Positions 32,964 through 43,977 are shown, counted from the first letter of the stretch. The stretch is 64,000 bases of DNA from Doryteuthis pealeii (GCA_023376005.1 CM042152.1:84626881-84690880), one strand, 5' to 3'. Program-made: numbers and translations. The notes: generated by a model from the letters alone, not told the origin.

Positions 32964-34420
32964 CAGACGAATTATTAGAATCAGCACCCTTTTAATTTAG
33001 CTTGGAACATTGAAGAACGTGACCAGAGGAATGATTTAGTCATAAAATATAAATGATAGTTTATTCATATATTGATACTGACATTAATGCATTACTTGCG
33101 AGATTGTTTCTCAAATTTTTTTTTAGGGAGGATATTATAAATAAGTTAAAAAAAAAATATGCTCGTTGTTTGAGTGTGCCGAGATTTTAGACTCTGTTGT
33201 ATTCATTCTAAAGTTGTTTTGATTGTTTAACTTTGATTTTATAGATACCAAGTTTAACCTCAATCATTCATGTGGACACCATACTATTTAATATTATATA
33301 CTTGTTTTAGGTCCAGATAATGAAAGATCTAGAGTTACTCCTTGATCAGTAAGGGTTTGATTGGTTTCTCCACATGACCTTTTTGGATTGGGTTTGTGCT
33401 GGACTGAATCATGAACAAACTGTTGAGTTAATTAAGTCCTGTTTTAGGGGTAGAAGCATTCTTCTAACCTGTGTTAGAATAAAACCTGTTAATTCAACAC
33501 CTGGTCTTGCATTTTCATTCAGTGTTCGTATTTTATTTTGTATGTAAAAAAAAACACAAAAAAAACAAAACACAGTCACTTTATGGATAATAATAATTAT
33601 ATATAATGTACCCCCCCCCCGAAAATGGAACATCTGCAAAATATTTGATTTTTGTGTCATGTCTCATACATCATTGAAAAATCAATTGTTAAGTTTTATT
33701 ACTGCGTCATCATACTCTTTGTTTTGTTTTTTTTGAAAAACTCTAAACTGGTCAATTATTTGATTCCTTCCTTCGTTTTTAGGCTCGGGTATAATGGAAC
33801 AGGAGGCATTTTTGGGTGGGTTTGGGAGTGGTTTTATATACCACAAAATCAAAAATTAGTAATGTAATATAAGTTTCATCTTGCCCTCATGAATTCAGTA
33901 GGTATTTAGTGACTTGAGTTGCTTCCTTGCACTAAAAGTGGTTATGTAAAAGTAGAAATAATTATTTTCCTTGAAAATTCATTTTTTGTTGTTGATTTCT
34001 AAAGTTCTTGCTTGCTCAGTGAATTTGTCGAAAATAAGTGGTGGCTTGTTGGTGAGCATAAATTACTATTTACAAAATTTTTTTAATTAAATCTTCAAAT
34101 TTATTTAACACGGGCATGATAGGATGCCCTTTTTTTTCCGGCAAAAATTTTGGAAAAAATTGCCCTGTGTCTTATCAGTTGTGGTGAAGTTTTTTAGTTC
34201 CTCATAGGCTAGGCTAATCTTCTCTATGGTTTCACTAACCAAGCTTAAGCTCAGTACTGTTGAACCTACCTACATGCTTATTGCTTGCCTGTACTCAATT
34301 AATTTATACAGCTCTGTTTTTATGCTTGTGGTATGCACAGTGACTGTTTTCAACACATATATGGTTAAATAATAAAACTTTTTTTCTGAATCTTTATGCT
34401 GTCAAATACAGTAAAAAAGT
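32964..34420. other. Contig-2 end, mostly intron-like
   Basis: AT-rich. Apart from the doubtful exon at 33,783-33,858 nothing is recognised. An acceptor/donor pair also encloses about 32 nt near 34,020-34,052, without family similarity. Confidence 0.5.
33783..33858 (+). CDS. Possible N-terminal ceramide synthase exon, uncertain
   Basis: A good acceptor (TTCCTTCCTTCGTTTTTAG) is followed by a segment with an ATG at 33,793 and, one frame away, the residues GWVWEWFYIPQN, then a possible GTAATG donor. Animal ceramide synthases start with a short tryptophan-rich stretch before a P-x-N. One extra T in the run TTTTT would put ATG and this stretch in one frame. It lies upstream of the WRFTYYL exon on the same strand in contig 2. 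The mirror copy would fall outside the window near 66 kb, so it cannot be cross-checked here. The match is short and could be chance. Confidence 0.25.
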
Positions 34421-34560
34421 GAAAGTCAACAGGGGCGCGTAAAGTCGGTATCAGCCAGTCAGGCGGGGAGTCTACCCCGTTTTCAATAGCGCTAGAACAA
34501 GGAGATTGTTTTTAGCATCTGAGGTGGAGCGACACACCTAACCATCAGCTTGCTGTATGG
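34421..34560 (-). mobile_element. SINE family A, 3' part
   Basis: Sense strand: ATGGTTAGGTGTGTCGC...AAACAATCTCCTTGTTC...CTGGCTGATACCGACTTTA. The tRNA-like head is absent. Confidence 0.65.
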
Positions 34561-34710
34561 GTATTTAAGAGATTTCTGTTTTACTTAAAAAATTCATTAA
34601 TTGTTTGATATTTTAACAAGTGAAATAGAAATTGCTTTTCTTTCAAATAGCATGTATCTTTGCATGCTTGAATTTTGTTTTAAAATATAATTAGTGTAAA
34701 TTAATTCATT

Positions 34711-34860
34711 AGTGAGAGTCCTACTGGTGTAGTGGCTACATGCTGGACTGCAAACATTGTAGTGAGTGAGTTCAAACGCTCCTGTCATGCTATTACACTC
34801 ACTTTCCGAATATGCATTGGAAAATGTATGCCCCCTCTCCCTTTCGGCTATGGTTTAAAT
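34711..34860 (+). mobile_element. tRNA-derived SINE related to family B
   Basis: A box CTGGTGTAGTGGCTACATGC and B-box-like GAGTTCAAACGCTCCTGTC, then a diverged body ending TTTCGGCTATGGTTTAAAT. Confidence 0.55.
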
Positions 34861-34889
34861 TGTCCACTGGCGTTCCTCTACATGAATGT

Positions 34890-35115
34890 TTTTACGTGTC
34901 CTGCATCCAGTGTTTTTTTTTTTTCTGCTCTCACCATTTTAAGCTTATTGTAAATACATTTCAATAGTTTCTTACGAATGAATTACACAGGATGGTTACA
35001 AGATAAGAGTTTAGACGGCTTTAGTTGGGACCGCATAATTTTCCTGGGGTCTCATTCAAAAGTAAATATGTGTGTCCCAGGACCCACCAAATCAAAGGCT
35101 ATTTATGCCATTTGT
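34890..35115 (+). repeat. Dispersed repeat family F
   Basis: Matches 38,505-38,725 in inverted orientation: GTAAATACATTTCAATAGTT, TTTAGTTGGGACC, TGTGTGTCCCAGGA. Function unknown. Confidence 0.65.
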
Positions 35116-35870
35116 TGGAATATTTTGATATATGAGGTGTGCTGCAATACACCACTTAAATTTATAGACTAAGCGAGTCACATGTTTTTAAACCTCAGCT
35201 AATCAGCAGCCGAATGTGGTTGGGTAACTACTTAATTAGTTGATATTGAGACGTTCATTTGCATTCATTGATGAACGACTGCAGATTGAGGAACACTAAA
35301 GAACAACCAAAGGATCATGCAATATTAAGGGATACTAAGGGAGGAATGCAAGGATTCTTCCTAAGGATCGCTCTCTGCTTAACACCAAGGAATCTTCGCT
35401 GGACAGTGTTCTTGCTTGAAACCTAAAGGATGGCCAAAAAAATCGTAACGCATTAAACAAAGAAACTAACTACTATCCATTCAATTTAAGGTTGATTTTT
35501 TTTTTTTAAAAGAAAGCAGTTGTCTCTCTTGATAGTAGGAAGGATTCTTTTGATATATGATGGCTTTAGAACTATCAAGAAGCTAAAATAAATTGATTTG
35601 GATGTTCCATTGAACATCATTCATAGAATTATCTACAATATAAAAACAAAAAAAACTAAAACTAGTCACTTAGAAAGATTGGATATGGAAGACAAAAAAG
35701 AACTGTTCATTCAAAAGGGCGAAAGAAAATGATTTTTTTTTTTGATCGGAAAGATCAATCACTTTTTGGGTTTAGGCTTCTTAATGAAAATGCTCATTCT
35801 TTGAGAGACCTCATGATAGTTTGTCTAGACGCTTTTCCTTATCTGGAAGTAAAATTCTTGGGCAAATGTA
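35116..35870. other. No feature seen
   Basis: AT-rich sequence without exon, repeat or RNA gene recognised. Confidence 0.6.
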
Positions 35871-36290
35871 TCTTAATGCAAAAATAAAAAATTAAGTCAT
35901 TCTCTTTTTGATTGGATCAAGAACTTTTTTACATCTACTGAAAAGCAGTATTACAACTAAACTTTTGGTACAAATGCAGAATAGCGTGCAAGAGATTTAT
36001 CATTAGAATCGCATTTTATGTATAAATAATATCCAATTATGGAAACTCCAAAGTGTCCTAACCCTAAAACTAACCCTAGCATCTCAAAGGTTTTAGGTAT
36101 TTCTGTGTAATGAAATGTGATGATTTTTATACTTATCTAATGATATTATCTCTTGCGCGCTATTCTGCATTAGTAATTATCTTTGAATGTAATGTTAATG
36201 CACAAATAAGAATTTTAAAAGTCATTCCTTTTTTGGTTGAGTTAAGAACTTATTCTACACACTACAGAAAAAGCAGTATTATGCTAAACA
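35871..36290. repeat. Direct and inverted short repeats at the edge of palindrome 2
   Basis: A roughly 90-base direct repeat (35,871-35,960 and 36,195-36,290, sharing AAAAAGCAGTATTA) flanks a hairpin in which GCAGAATAGCGTGCAAGAGA pairs with the segment at about 36,136-36,170. The second half is mirrored at 63,850-64,000. Confidence 0.6.
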
Positions 36291-36404
36291 TTTTTCATAT
36301 TGTTTTTATTTTTTTTATTTTGGACTGTTGTCCTCATCATTATTGTTACATCCATATTGTTTTGGTCAATGTGCCCTCGTCTTTCTTAAGTTGTTTCTTG
36401 TCGG

Positions 36405-36725
36405 ACTAGGGAACCTTCATGTTGGAATCAGGAGCCTTCATGAAACTGAACAGAATCCATTATTTAATCTGTTGGATTAGATTGTTCTCATTCTGTTAAC
36501 CATGGCCAGGTACAAGTGTTAAACTATGTTAAGTATTCTGTTATTTTTGTCTGCAGTCAGGATTGAACCTGAAACATCCAGATGATTATTCTTAGAACTG
36601 TATTAACTTAACACCTATCTGTTGTGCTATGTGTCTAACTGGACATGGGTAACAGAATGAGAACAATATCTCCAATGCATTAAATAAAGGGATAGGTTCA
36701 AAGTTCCATAAAGGCTTCCGAGTTT
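36405..36725 (-). mobile_element. Fold-back element with tRNA-like interior
   Basis: Ends are inverted: ATTGTTCTCATTCTGTTAAC against GTAACAGAATGAGAACAAT, and beyond them CTTCATGAAACTGAAC against GTTCCATAAAGG-type sequence. The minus-strand interior has an A-box-like TAGCACAACAGATAGG and B-box-like AGGTTCAATCCTGAC. Mirror at 63,425-63,740. Confidence 0.55.
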
Positions 36726-36794
36726 GACACACTGGAAGAAAGCTGGAGGCATGTCTGCTGAAACTGTGTGTGCGCGCGCTGTCTGTCTGTCTGT

Positions 36795-37028
36795 CAATTT
36801 CTTATGAGTTTAAACAGGTTTAAATTCGGTTTCCTTCTCCTAGAGTGGTTACCAAGTAGCATTGGTTAAAGAGTTCAATTTACCCATAGCTGGAGGGAGA
36901 GTAATTGGCTGCATACCTTTCCCAAGGGTATTAGCGCTATGTGAAAATGCTAACAGCCTTGTCCAAGATTTGAACTCTCATTAACGAGTCCATTTCCTAT
37001 GACTCTAACCATTAGACCATGCGCCTCA
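36795..37028 (-). mobile_element. tRNA-derived SINE, family B
   Basis: Sense strand starts GAGGCGCATGGTCTAATGGT; the body ends soon after GAATTTAAACCTGTTTAAAC, next to a GTCT microsatellite. Mirror at 63,112-63,345. Confidence 0.8.
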
Positions 37029-37147
37029 AATGCTGAAACCTTGTATTTGTATTAATAACAATGAGGACAATAGTCTGAAAAATCTAAACAATACAAATTA
37101 TCAATCCTCATCTAAAAAAATTCAGACATATAAACATTATTTTAGGA

Positions 37148-37405
37148 AGCGTGTGGTGTAATGGTTAGTCATGGGAAATGAACTCGTCGCCTCGAGTTCA
37201 ATTCCTGCACGTGGTAATTGCATTTCACTTAGCGCTAATACCCTTGGGAAAGGTATGAATCTACTCTCCTCCAGCTATGGGTAAATAGTAGGGCAGACTG
37301 GGCTCTTTAACCTTGGTTAGGCAACCGGTCTAGGAGAAGGAAAACTCTGAATTCAAACCTTGTGTCACATCCTGCTCGTGCGGAGGGGTTGGTAAATATA
37401 TATAA
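37148..37405 (+). mobile_element. tRNA-derived SINE, family B, near full length
   Basis: A box GCGTGTGGTGTAATGGTTAG, B-box-like CGAGTTCAATTCCTGC, then CTAATACCCTTGGGAAAGG, GGTAAATAGTAGGGCAGACT and CACATCCTGCTCGTGCGGAG, with a GGTTGGTAAATATAT tail. Mirror at 62,735-62,995. Confidence 0.85.
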
Positions 37406-37940
37406 ACATTGAAGACTTGCAGAAAATCTTGCGTCTTTGAATGGTCAGATTAAGCTGAACTATTTTTCCTTATGAGAGATAATTCTGCACTTTAAAAGAA
37501 AATTCCAGACAGCAACAAGCATTCAACTGACAGGATAGTAGCCGGTTCATATTATTGGTATAATGGTAATATTGATACTATTATTATTATAAATTGTTGG
37601 TTTTTTTCTAGAATATTATGGCATTTAACTTCCTTCTTTGCTGCTTTGTCATTTCCTTGGAATTAGATGACCTCACCCCCACAGTTTTATTACTCACCTG
37701 GATTGCCTTGTTGTTAGGTCTTTTCAGCCAATAACTGATCCACTCTAATTTACTTAACGGAAATTAGAAACTATTCTTATCTACTTTCTGATTTGACCTT
37801 GTACTTAAAATGAATACTATCTCCTCCCCTCACAATGATCTGTCATTGTACTAAAATTACTGGTGCTCTTTGAATGTGAAGTTTTTAGGTAAATTTCAAC
37901 CCAATAATACTTACCTTCTAGTACAAAAGATGTCTCTGTT
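37406..37940. other. No feature seen
   Basis: A polypyrimidine tract and AG at about 37,611 lack a convincing exon. Nothing supported. Confidence 0.5.
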
Positions 37941-38415
37941 TAACTGTTCTTTATTATTATTATTATTATTATTATTACTACTAGAAAAAAAATTGCACTC
38001 TGGGTGGTGTAAAAGTTGTAAAATCATCAAATTTATTAAAGGAGTAAGAAAATTGAAACGTGAACTTGATAACGAATTATATAAATAATAAAACATTTAA
38101 TATTTAAAAAAAATGAATTCAAACCTATTAAACTTTGCTTATATAATAATAATAATAATAATAATTATTACTACTACTACTAGAAAAAAATTGCACTCTG
38201 GTCGGTGTAAAAGTTGACTTTGGAAAGATATTGCTTGAGGTGGGTGGGAGTTAAAAATTCAGTGTCAGAGGGTTGTATCATAAGTAAAATCATCAAATTT
38301 ATTGAAGGAGTAAGAAAGAAAAAATTGAAATGTGAACTTAGTTCTGAATTATATAATAAAATAAAACATTTAATATTTAAAAAAAATGAATTCAAACCTA
38401 TTAAACTTTGCTTAA
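37941..38415. repeat. Tandem duplication of repeat family H with ATT microsatellites
   Basis: Two copies of a segment with CTAGAAAAAAATTGCACTCT, AAATCATCAAATTTATTRAA and ATGAATTCAAACCTATTAAA, joined by (ATT)n/(AAT)n runs. The second copy has about 70 extra bases. Mirror at 61,715-62,190. Confidence 0.7.
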
Positions 38416-38470
38416 AAACTGACCTTGTGTCACATCCTGTCCATGGCAGAATGGTTGGGTAAATACATAC
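38416..38470 (+). mobile_element. SINE family B tail
   Basis: TTGTGTCACATCCTGTCCAT then GGTTGGGTAAATACATA; only the 3' end. Mirror at 61,662-61,720. Confidence 0.6.
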
Positions 38471-38504
38471 AGAAATCCAATCCTATATATTAGATGCAGT
38501 GATG

Positions 38505-38725
38505 TTGATAGCTTTTTGATTTAGTGCATCCTGGGACACACATATTTGCTTTGAATGAGTCCCTGGGAGAAAATCTGGGTCCCAACTAAAGCCATCTAAC
38601 CCCTACCTTGTCACCTATCCTGTGTGATTCATTTCTAAGAAACTATTGGAATGTATTTACAGTTAGCTTGAAATGGTGAGGGAAGAAAAAAGAAAAACAC
38701 TGGGACTCGTGGATATAATTTTACT
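38505..38725 (-). repeat. Dispersed repeat family F
   Basis: Second locus of the family at 34,890-35,115; mirror at 61,410-61,630. Confidence 0.65.
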
Positions 38726-39283
38726 GCATCCTTTTAGATTTTTGTGTGTCAGGGACGTAGGACCTATCGGCATCTCTGTAGATTAATGGATACTTTTTGG
38801 AACTATTTTTTTTTTTTTTTCTTTCTGAATATTGATTATTCTGAAAATAGCTGCTTAGATGGACATATTAAATTGCTTGGACTTTTGGTGCATCCTGATG
38901 AGTTGATATATAAAAAAAAAAAACCACTTGAGGGTCGATCGAGATTACTGATTGAAAGGTCTTGAACTTCATTGTAGTAACAGCAAATGTCAACAACACT
39001 GAAAGTATTTCTATAAAAATGTTTAGCATTTAAGCTTTTTTGATTTTGGTTATCTTTTATTTCACTTTCTCTTCTTGATTGTTTCACTTTGTGTTTTGTC
39101 TGAATCTTGTTTTATTTTTAATTTGTTTCTCTTGTGCCTCTTGATATTTGTAATCCTATGCCTTGTTGGGTGTGGAGAGGATGAACACAGTTTTGTAACC
39201 TTTTACTTTTTTTTTTGTCTTTTACTTAAGCTATGACTTAAGGCTTTATTCATTCCTAAAATAAACTTTCAAAGTTATCATTT
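38726..39283. other. No feature seen
   Basis: T-rich with short A runs; no exon or repeat recognised. Confidence 0.5.
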
Positions 39284-39560
39284 ACTATTCGTTTTGCGTA
39301 TACATATTACACCCATCCCCCCAAAAAAACCTTTCATAGTGATACATATCTATTCGTCTTGCGTATACATATTACACCCATCCCCCCCCAAAAAAAAACC
39401 TTTCATAGTGGTACATATCTATTTGTTTTGCGTATACATATTACACCCTCCCCCCCCAAAAAAAAAACCTTTCATAGTGATACATATCTATTCATTTTGC
39501 GTTTACACACCCCCCCCCAATAAAAAAAACTTTCAAAGTTATACACTCTTTTTGTGTATT
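39284..39560 (+). repeat. 62-bp minisatellite
   Basis: Four to five units of about 62-65 bp containing TTTGCGTATACATATTACAC, a run of 6-10 C, a run of A and CTTTCATAGTGATACATATC. C-run and A-run lengths vary between units. Mirror at 60,548-60,850. Confidence 0.85.
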
Positions 39561-39689
39561 CCCCCCCCCCCTACATACACTACAAAAAACAAAAAAAAAA
39601 CTTCATGAAATGCAATTTTTATCTCTTGCACAATTTTGATATTTGCAAAGAAAAGGTTTATTTGAAAACATTCATTTTTTTTTTTTTCA

Positions 39690-39716
39690 GCCTCAGCTGA
39701 AAAGTTTTGCAAACAA
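39690..39716 (+). CDS. Possible ceramide synthase micro-exon (SAEKFCKQ), uncertain
   Basis: A strong polypyrimidine tract ending TTTTTTTCAG and a GTAAGGG donor enclose 27 nt. One frame reads SAEKFCKQ. Ceramide synthases have a conserved K-F-C-x-x-x just before W-R-F, and the position and strand suit the exon upstream of 46,571. Against it, the phase is one base short: the exon leaves one base and the next starts with one base, where three are needed. Both arms agree here (mirror near 60,410-60,436, minus), so a random error is not obvious. No upstream homeobox-like or N-terminal membrane exon was found between 33.9 and 39.6 kb. Treat as a hypothesis. Confidence 0.3.
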
Positions 39717-39770
39717 TGTAAGGGTGCCATTACCAATAAAAACCTTTAAAAAAAAGAAAAAAAAAAAAAA

Positions 39771-40017
39771 AAGTTGGCAGAGTGGTATTGTTGGTATCAG
39801 CCAAACAGTGATGGAGTCTATCTCCTCTTTGCTAGCACTAGACCGGGGAGATTGTTTTTGCTGAGGTGGAGCACCCCACTTACCGTTCCCTCACTTTATT
39901 GCACAGATCAGATTATTTAATCTCTGTTACTAATGCACTGAATTGGTGGGACCAGTATTGAACCAGGAACCTTCAGATTCCTAGGTGGATGCTCTCCAAC
40001 TGAACTAAACCAGCCCA
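39771..40017 (-). mobile_element. SINE family A, full length
   Basis: Sense strand: GGGCTGGTTTAGTTCAGTTG (A box), GGTTCCTGGTTCAATACTGG (B box), then the body through TTGGCTGATACCAACAATAC and CTTTTTTT. Mirror at 60,106-60,351. Confidence 0.8.
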
Positions 40018-40720
40018 AATTACATATATGTATATATAAAGAGCAGTTGGTGTATATGTATGTCCGGATGAAACTACAAAAATACAATTAACAACCAAGT
40101 AAATATATATACACATTAAATCTCACTGTTTCTGGCTTTTTGTACAAAAATTATGAAGATTTGATTTATATTTACAAATATATCTAAAAAAATCAAAATA
40201 TACATAATAATGGATCTGCGAGACTAACTTGCTAACCGTTACATCACTTTTTATCCTCCCCCTCTATTCAAGTGATGCTGGATAGCTGCTTCTAGTTACT
40301 ATGAAATTAACAATGAAACCTTAATAACTTATTAAAATTCTGAATCCTATTATTAAAATAAACAAAATATTATTTTCCGAAGAGATTGAATGAGGCTTTT
40401 AATTATCTACAAAAATTAGTTTGATATTTGACTTCTTGTGTTTTTTGTTAGCATTTTTATCTAATTTCTTTGATTTGATATTACATTTTTAAGGGCCATT
40501 CCGGGGTCTTATAGCAGAAGTGCTTATCTGATGGAATCCTTGATAAAGAGTCTGTCCACAACGTGAATCCTTTGGTTACTAAATTGTACTCAGTTACTGG
40601 TAATCGTATAAGTCCTTCGTGAGTATTAGTAAAGATCCCAGCAATCCCATATGCGTCCGTCGTCAAAGAGTGTATTTGATGTGTGACCATTATGGGGAGT
40701 TTAAGTATCTTATCAGGCCA
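40018..40720. other. No feature seen
   Basis: A 69-codon minus-strand frame (40,481-40,690) is broken in the mirror by a small deletion and has no known domain. Confidence 0.5.
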
Positions 40721-40815
40721 CTAGTACTGCCAGTGATTGGTTAGAAGATTCAATCACGTGACCATGGCCAGTCTATAAGTATAAGCGGGAAACTAGCACA
40801 CATCTTGTATCGAAA
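40721..40815 (+). promoter_or_regulatory. Promoter-like cluster (CCAAT, E-box, TATA-like)
   Basis: Inverted CCAAT (ATTGGTT, about 40,736), CACGTG (about 40,757) and TATAAGTATAAG (about 40,775) occur in promoter-like order within 60 bases. No gene or LTR boundary can be tied to it. May be chance or an LTR promoter. Mirror near 59,330-59,425. Confidence 0.25.
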
Positions 40816-41087
40816 AACTCCAACAGATATAACGTTTATTTTTATTCTAGATGTACAGATGGCATAATGATTTCTGTGGCATGAAAAATAGAATTGGCAA
40901 GACCATTTCAAATTCCTGCACAGACTGTTGTATTCACTTAGTATTAAATTATTTTCCATGCATCCCACTTATGTCGGTCCGACACAAAGGTCCATTTAAT
41001 GTGGGGGGCCATCTATGAACTGAGCCTCATGGGATGGCAGGCACAAAAAAATGCATGGATCCCCTCAGCATTCTCCCTCATCAATGT

Positions 41088-41275
41088 GTGATTGTTTTTA
41101 TGCCTCTCAGAAAGGCATGAATCCATTTTTCTTCACTCTAGTTTATATAGGGAAAATAATAAGGCATATTTGTTTCCATAGCCTTGGTGGGACAACCAGT
41201 CTAGGAAAAGGAAAACACTTAATTCAACCCCCACCTTTTTTCCCCCCCAATACATTGACAGAGTAAGGCTCTTTT
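41088..41275 (+). mobile_element. SINE family B-related fragment
   Basis: Diverged body with CAACCAGTCTAGGAAAAGGA and AACACTTAATTCAACCCC. Mirror at 58,872-59,045. Confidence 0.5.
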
Positions 41276-41520
41276 ACATCCCATGATTTATAGACCTTGG
41301 AGAAGGTCGGAGTCCTATAATGGACGGAGAAAAAGGCTGATATGATAATTTTTATCCTGGGATTTCCATTATTGATTTTTAGTAGTAAGCTAATAGAACA
41401 GTTTTGTTTTTAGATAGCATTGAATATTATGGGTTTTTTGTTCTGCCAATGCTTCTTTGTAGTGTTTGACTACTAAGTACCATAAATAAGTATCATTTAC
41501 ATAGATTATAACAAATTATT

Positions 41521-42118
41521 AATCCGCCCTGTCGGCTGGGGCGTTAGAATGCATCGACTGCACCTCTGCAGAGGGGTAAGACTCCCTAATGGGGCCACCT
41601 GTTGGCCGTGTGTGGCGACCCGTGATGCTTAAGGATAGAGCCCAGGTGGATGAGCAGTTCATGACATGCAATACTCCACTTTGGCCCTATCTTGGGCTAG
41701 ACAGGCGTCAGAGAAGCCCCCTCCGATCAATTGGCTGGCCACGTCAAGCTCTAGCACCTATATGATTTTCCCAACCCTATTGCCCTTATGGCAAGCCCCA
41801 ACCCCTTTTTATCATATGGGTGCTAGAAGGCGGTGGCTGCGGGTCTACATGTCCTGGGAATGACGTTAAACTCTATCTGATGGTGAGGTTCCAGCTTTGG
41901 AGGTTTGGGGAATGTGGACTACCTCTTCATCACCATTGCTCTCTGGTCCACTCTGACCCGGAGTGGTAGTCCCTGTTAGGGTCCCATCTATCGGTTAAAT
42001 AGAAAAATGTATTTATAAAAAAATTGTATTATCCATTAAGAATTGATTTATTTGAAAACTTTATCGGCATTAAATGACCCACTGAGGTTGATATGCCGTA
42101 AAACAAACAAACCAAACC
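41521..42118 (+). mobile_element. SINE family C, longest copy
   Basis: About 600 bp. The 5' part (CCGCCCTGTCGGCTGGGGCG, CACCTGTTGGCCGTGTGTGG) is present only here and in 43,978-44,222. The body is as in other copies, ending GTTGATATGCCGTAAAACAA and an AAACC-type tail. No tRNA boxes are evident in the 5' part, so its origin is unclear. Mirror at 58,012-58,615. Confidence 0.75.
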
Positions 42119-42274
42119 AAATTATTAATTGGTAACACATTGACAGAATGATATTGAAATAAAAAAGTTTACAAAAATTTTTTTTTAATGTTATCTTTAA
42201 GGCACTTTTAGGGATTAAAATTATTAATAAAAGTTTACTATCATGTAAGACAGTTCTTGTTTGTGAATTATCTT

Positions 42275-42420
42275 ATTATAATGGAGATTGTATGTTTTTT
42301 TTTTTTTTTTTGTCTGTAACCAAAACTATATTACTACTCAGTCACATTCCCTTAGTTATTTATATCATGTCTCCATAATTTTTTTTTATTTAAACCTCAG
42401 TTATTAATAAAATTATTTTA
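42275..42420 (+). mobile_element. Dispersed repeat family G, short copy
   Basis: ATAATGGAGATTGTATG then a T run and GTCTGTAACCAAAACTATAT. Mirror at 57,720-57,860. Confidence 0.4.
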
Positions 42421-42848
42421 CATTAATACTGTTGACCATATCTACATACTAATAACATGCAATTGTATTTATATATACAACAAAATAGCGTTTTACAGTG
42501 AACGGGGAAGGCTAATTTGCATATTAAAAATTGATTTTAATAAATATTTGCTTAGTATTATTGATTTCTAATTGTTTGGTTTTATCATAATTAACATGAG
42601 CAAAAATCTCAGGGATAAATCTTAAAAGAAATTCATTAACAAGAAGAAATAACTGTAATTTTATTCTTTACTTCCTATTTTAACTTAATAGTTAAATTAA
42701 GAAAATTTAGCAATGAAAGATGGGAGTGATGGAAGATTGAGTTTCAGTTATTCTATTTTTCGTTTTATACCCCACTGTTTCAAATCTTTTCTCTACATTC
42801 TTTAGTTTCATTAGCCTTTCTAATTTAATATATTACATTAAAACGCTT
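42421..42848. other. No feature seen
   Basis: AT-rich sequence, probably intronic. Confidence 0.5.
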
Positions 42849-43104
42849 GGGCCGGGTTAGCTCAGTCGATAGAGCGTTTGACTAGAAATCACAAGGTTCC
42901 TAGTTCGATACCGGTCCTCGCCAACTTGGCGTTATGAGTAGCACAGGGATATGTGCGGTAAAGTAAGGAGCTGATGGTAGGTGTGGCACTCCACCTCAGA
43001 TGCAAAAACAATCTCCTTGGTCTAGCGCTAGTGAAAAGGGGATAGACTCCCTCGCTGATTGGCTGATACCGACTTTAGGCCGTCCCAACGACTTTACTTA
43101 CATT
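42849..43104 (+). mobile_element. SINE family A, full length
   Basis: The best tRNA-like head in the window. GGCCGGGTTAGCTCAGTCGA (A box) and AGTTCGATACCGGTCC (B box) include near-complementary acceptor-like ends, GGCCGG and CCGGTCC. The body runs GCGGTAAAGTAAGGAGCTGA, CAATCTCCTTGGTCTAGCGC, GATACCGACTTTAGGCCGTC. Not a tRNA gene: the anticodon arm is irregular and a SINE body follows. Mirror at 57,025-57,275. Confidence 0.85.
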
Positions 43105-43261
43105 AAAACTTAAATACTTGCATACAAGGGTGCATATATTCTCTCGTAAAACTAATAAATAAGATTTGGTGAATGATTGAAAATAAAGATTTTAGTATGG
43201 GTAACAGCAAGTATAATCTTCATTCTCAGGAAAATAGATCTTATTAATTGAAAATACATTT

Positions 43262-43485
43262 TCTTTTAATCATCTATTAATAATGGAGATTCGCTTCTGG
43301 TTTTTGTCTGTAACAAAAATTACGTTACTGCTTACGTCACATTACCCAAAATCTTCATAACATAGAATAAATACACTCAAAATTTGAACATGCCACATTA
43401 GACGGTCCTCATTGTTTTTTAAAATAAGTTTTAATAAATACATGACTGGTATTATATATCTATATATATATATATATATAGTTTG
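43262..43485 (+). mobile_element. Dispersed repeat family G
   Basis: Full copy starting TCTATTAATAATGGAGATTC and ending in (AT)n. Mirror at 56,640-56,860. Confidence 0.45.
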
Positions 43486-43544
43486 TTTTATCTTAATACA
43501 TATTTAAAATTTACATTTTCAAATTGTTTTATTTTTTAATCGTT

Positions 43545-43695
43545 TAATGAATTTGATGATTTTACTTACTTAGAGTACAAACTCGCTGACATTGAATTTT
43601 TTACTCGCACCCCTCAGGCAATATGTTTCAAAAATCTGTTTTTACATCGCCCGGAGGGTGTTTTTTTATTTTGTACTAGTCATCTTAATAAATCT
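43545..43695 (+). repeat. Dispersed repeat family H
   Basis: GATGATTTTACTTACTTAGA, ACTCGCACCCCTCAGGCAAT, ACATCGCCCGGAGGGTG. Mirror at 56,450-56,605. Confidence 0.55.
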
Positions 43696-43977
43696 TATGC
43701 TTGGATTTTGTTTTGATGCACAGTAAATCACATGATATTTTTAGATTGTAATTTGATACTTTATACAATTTTGAAAGCGGTGGAAGTTATTTTTATCTTT
43801 TAAGTAACCATACTTATCTTGATGATTATGACTTTTAATTAGTGTTTTCTTTGATCTTTTAATTTCAGTTGTTTTCTATCACAACTTGTTTGGGTTCATT
43901 ATTTCTTCAGTAGCAACGAAGAGCACATATCGAACAATAATAAAAGATTCTCTCTCATTGAATTCATAACTGTCTTG

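Noticed and set aside
36057..36081. CCTAACCCTAAAACTAACCC as an interstitial telomere
   Set aside because: Only two or three imperfect units, well within chance in AT-rich DNA.
38896..38915. CTGATGAG as another hammerhead
   Set aside because: No stem II hairpin and no GAAA follow; the same holds for CTGATGA at 24,697, 47,788 and 51,743.
39284..39560. CRISPR-like array
   Set aside because: Units are contiguous 62-bp tandem repeats with no unique spacers, in a eukaryotic context.
40481..40690. 69-codon minus-strand frame
   Set aside because: Mirror copy has a small deletion breaking it, and no similarity was recognised.
42849..42920. Possible genuine tRNA gene
   Set aside because: A and B boxes are good, but the anticodon arm does not fold properly and the same SINE body follows at every copy.
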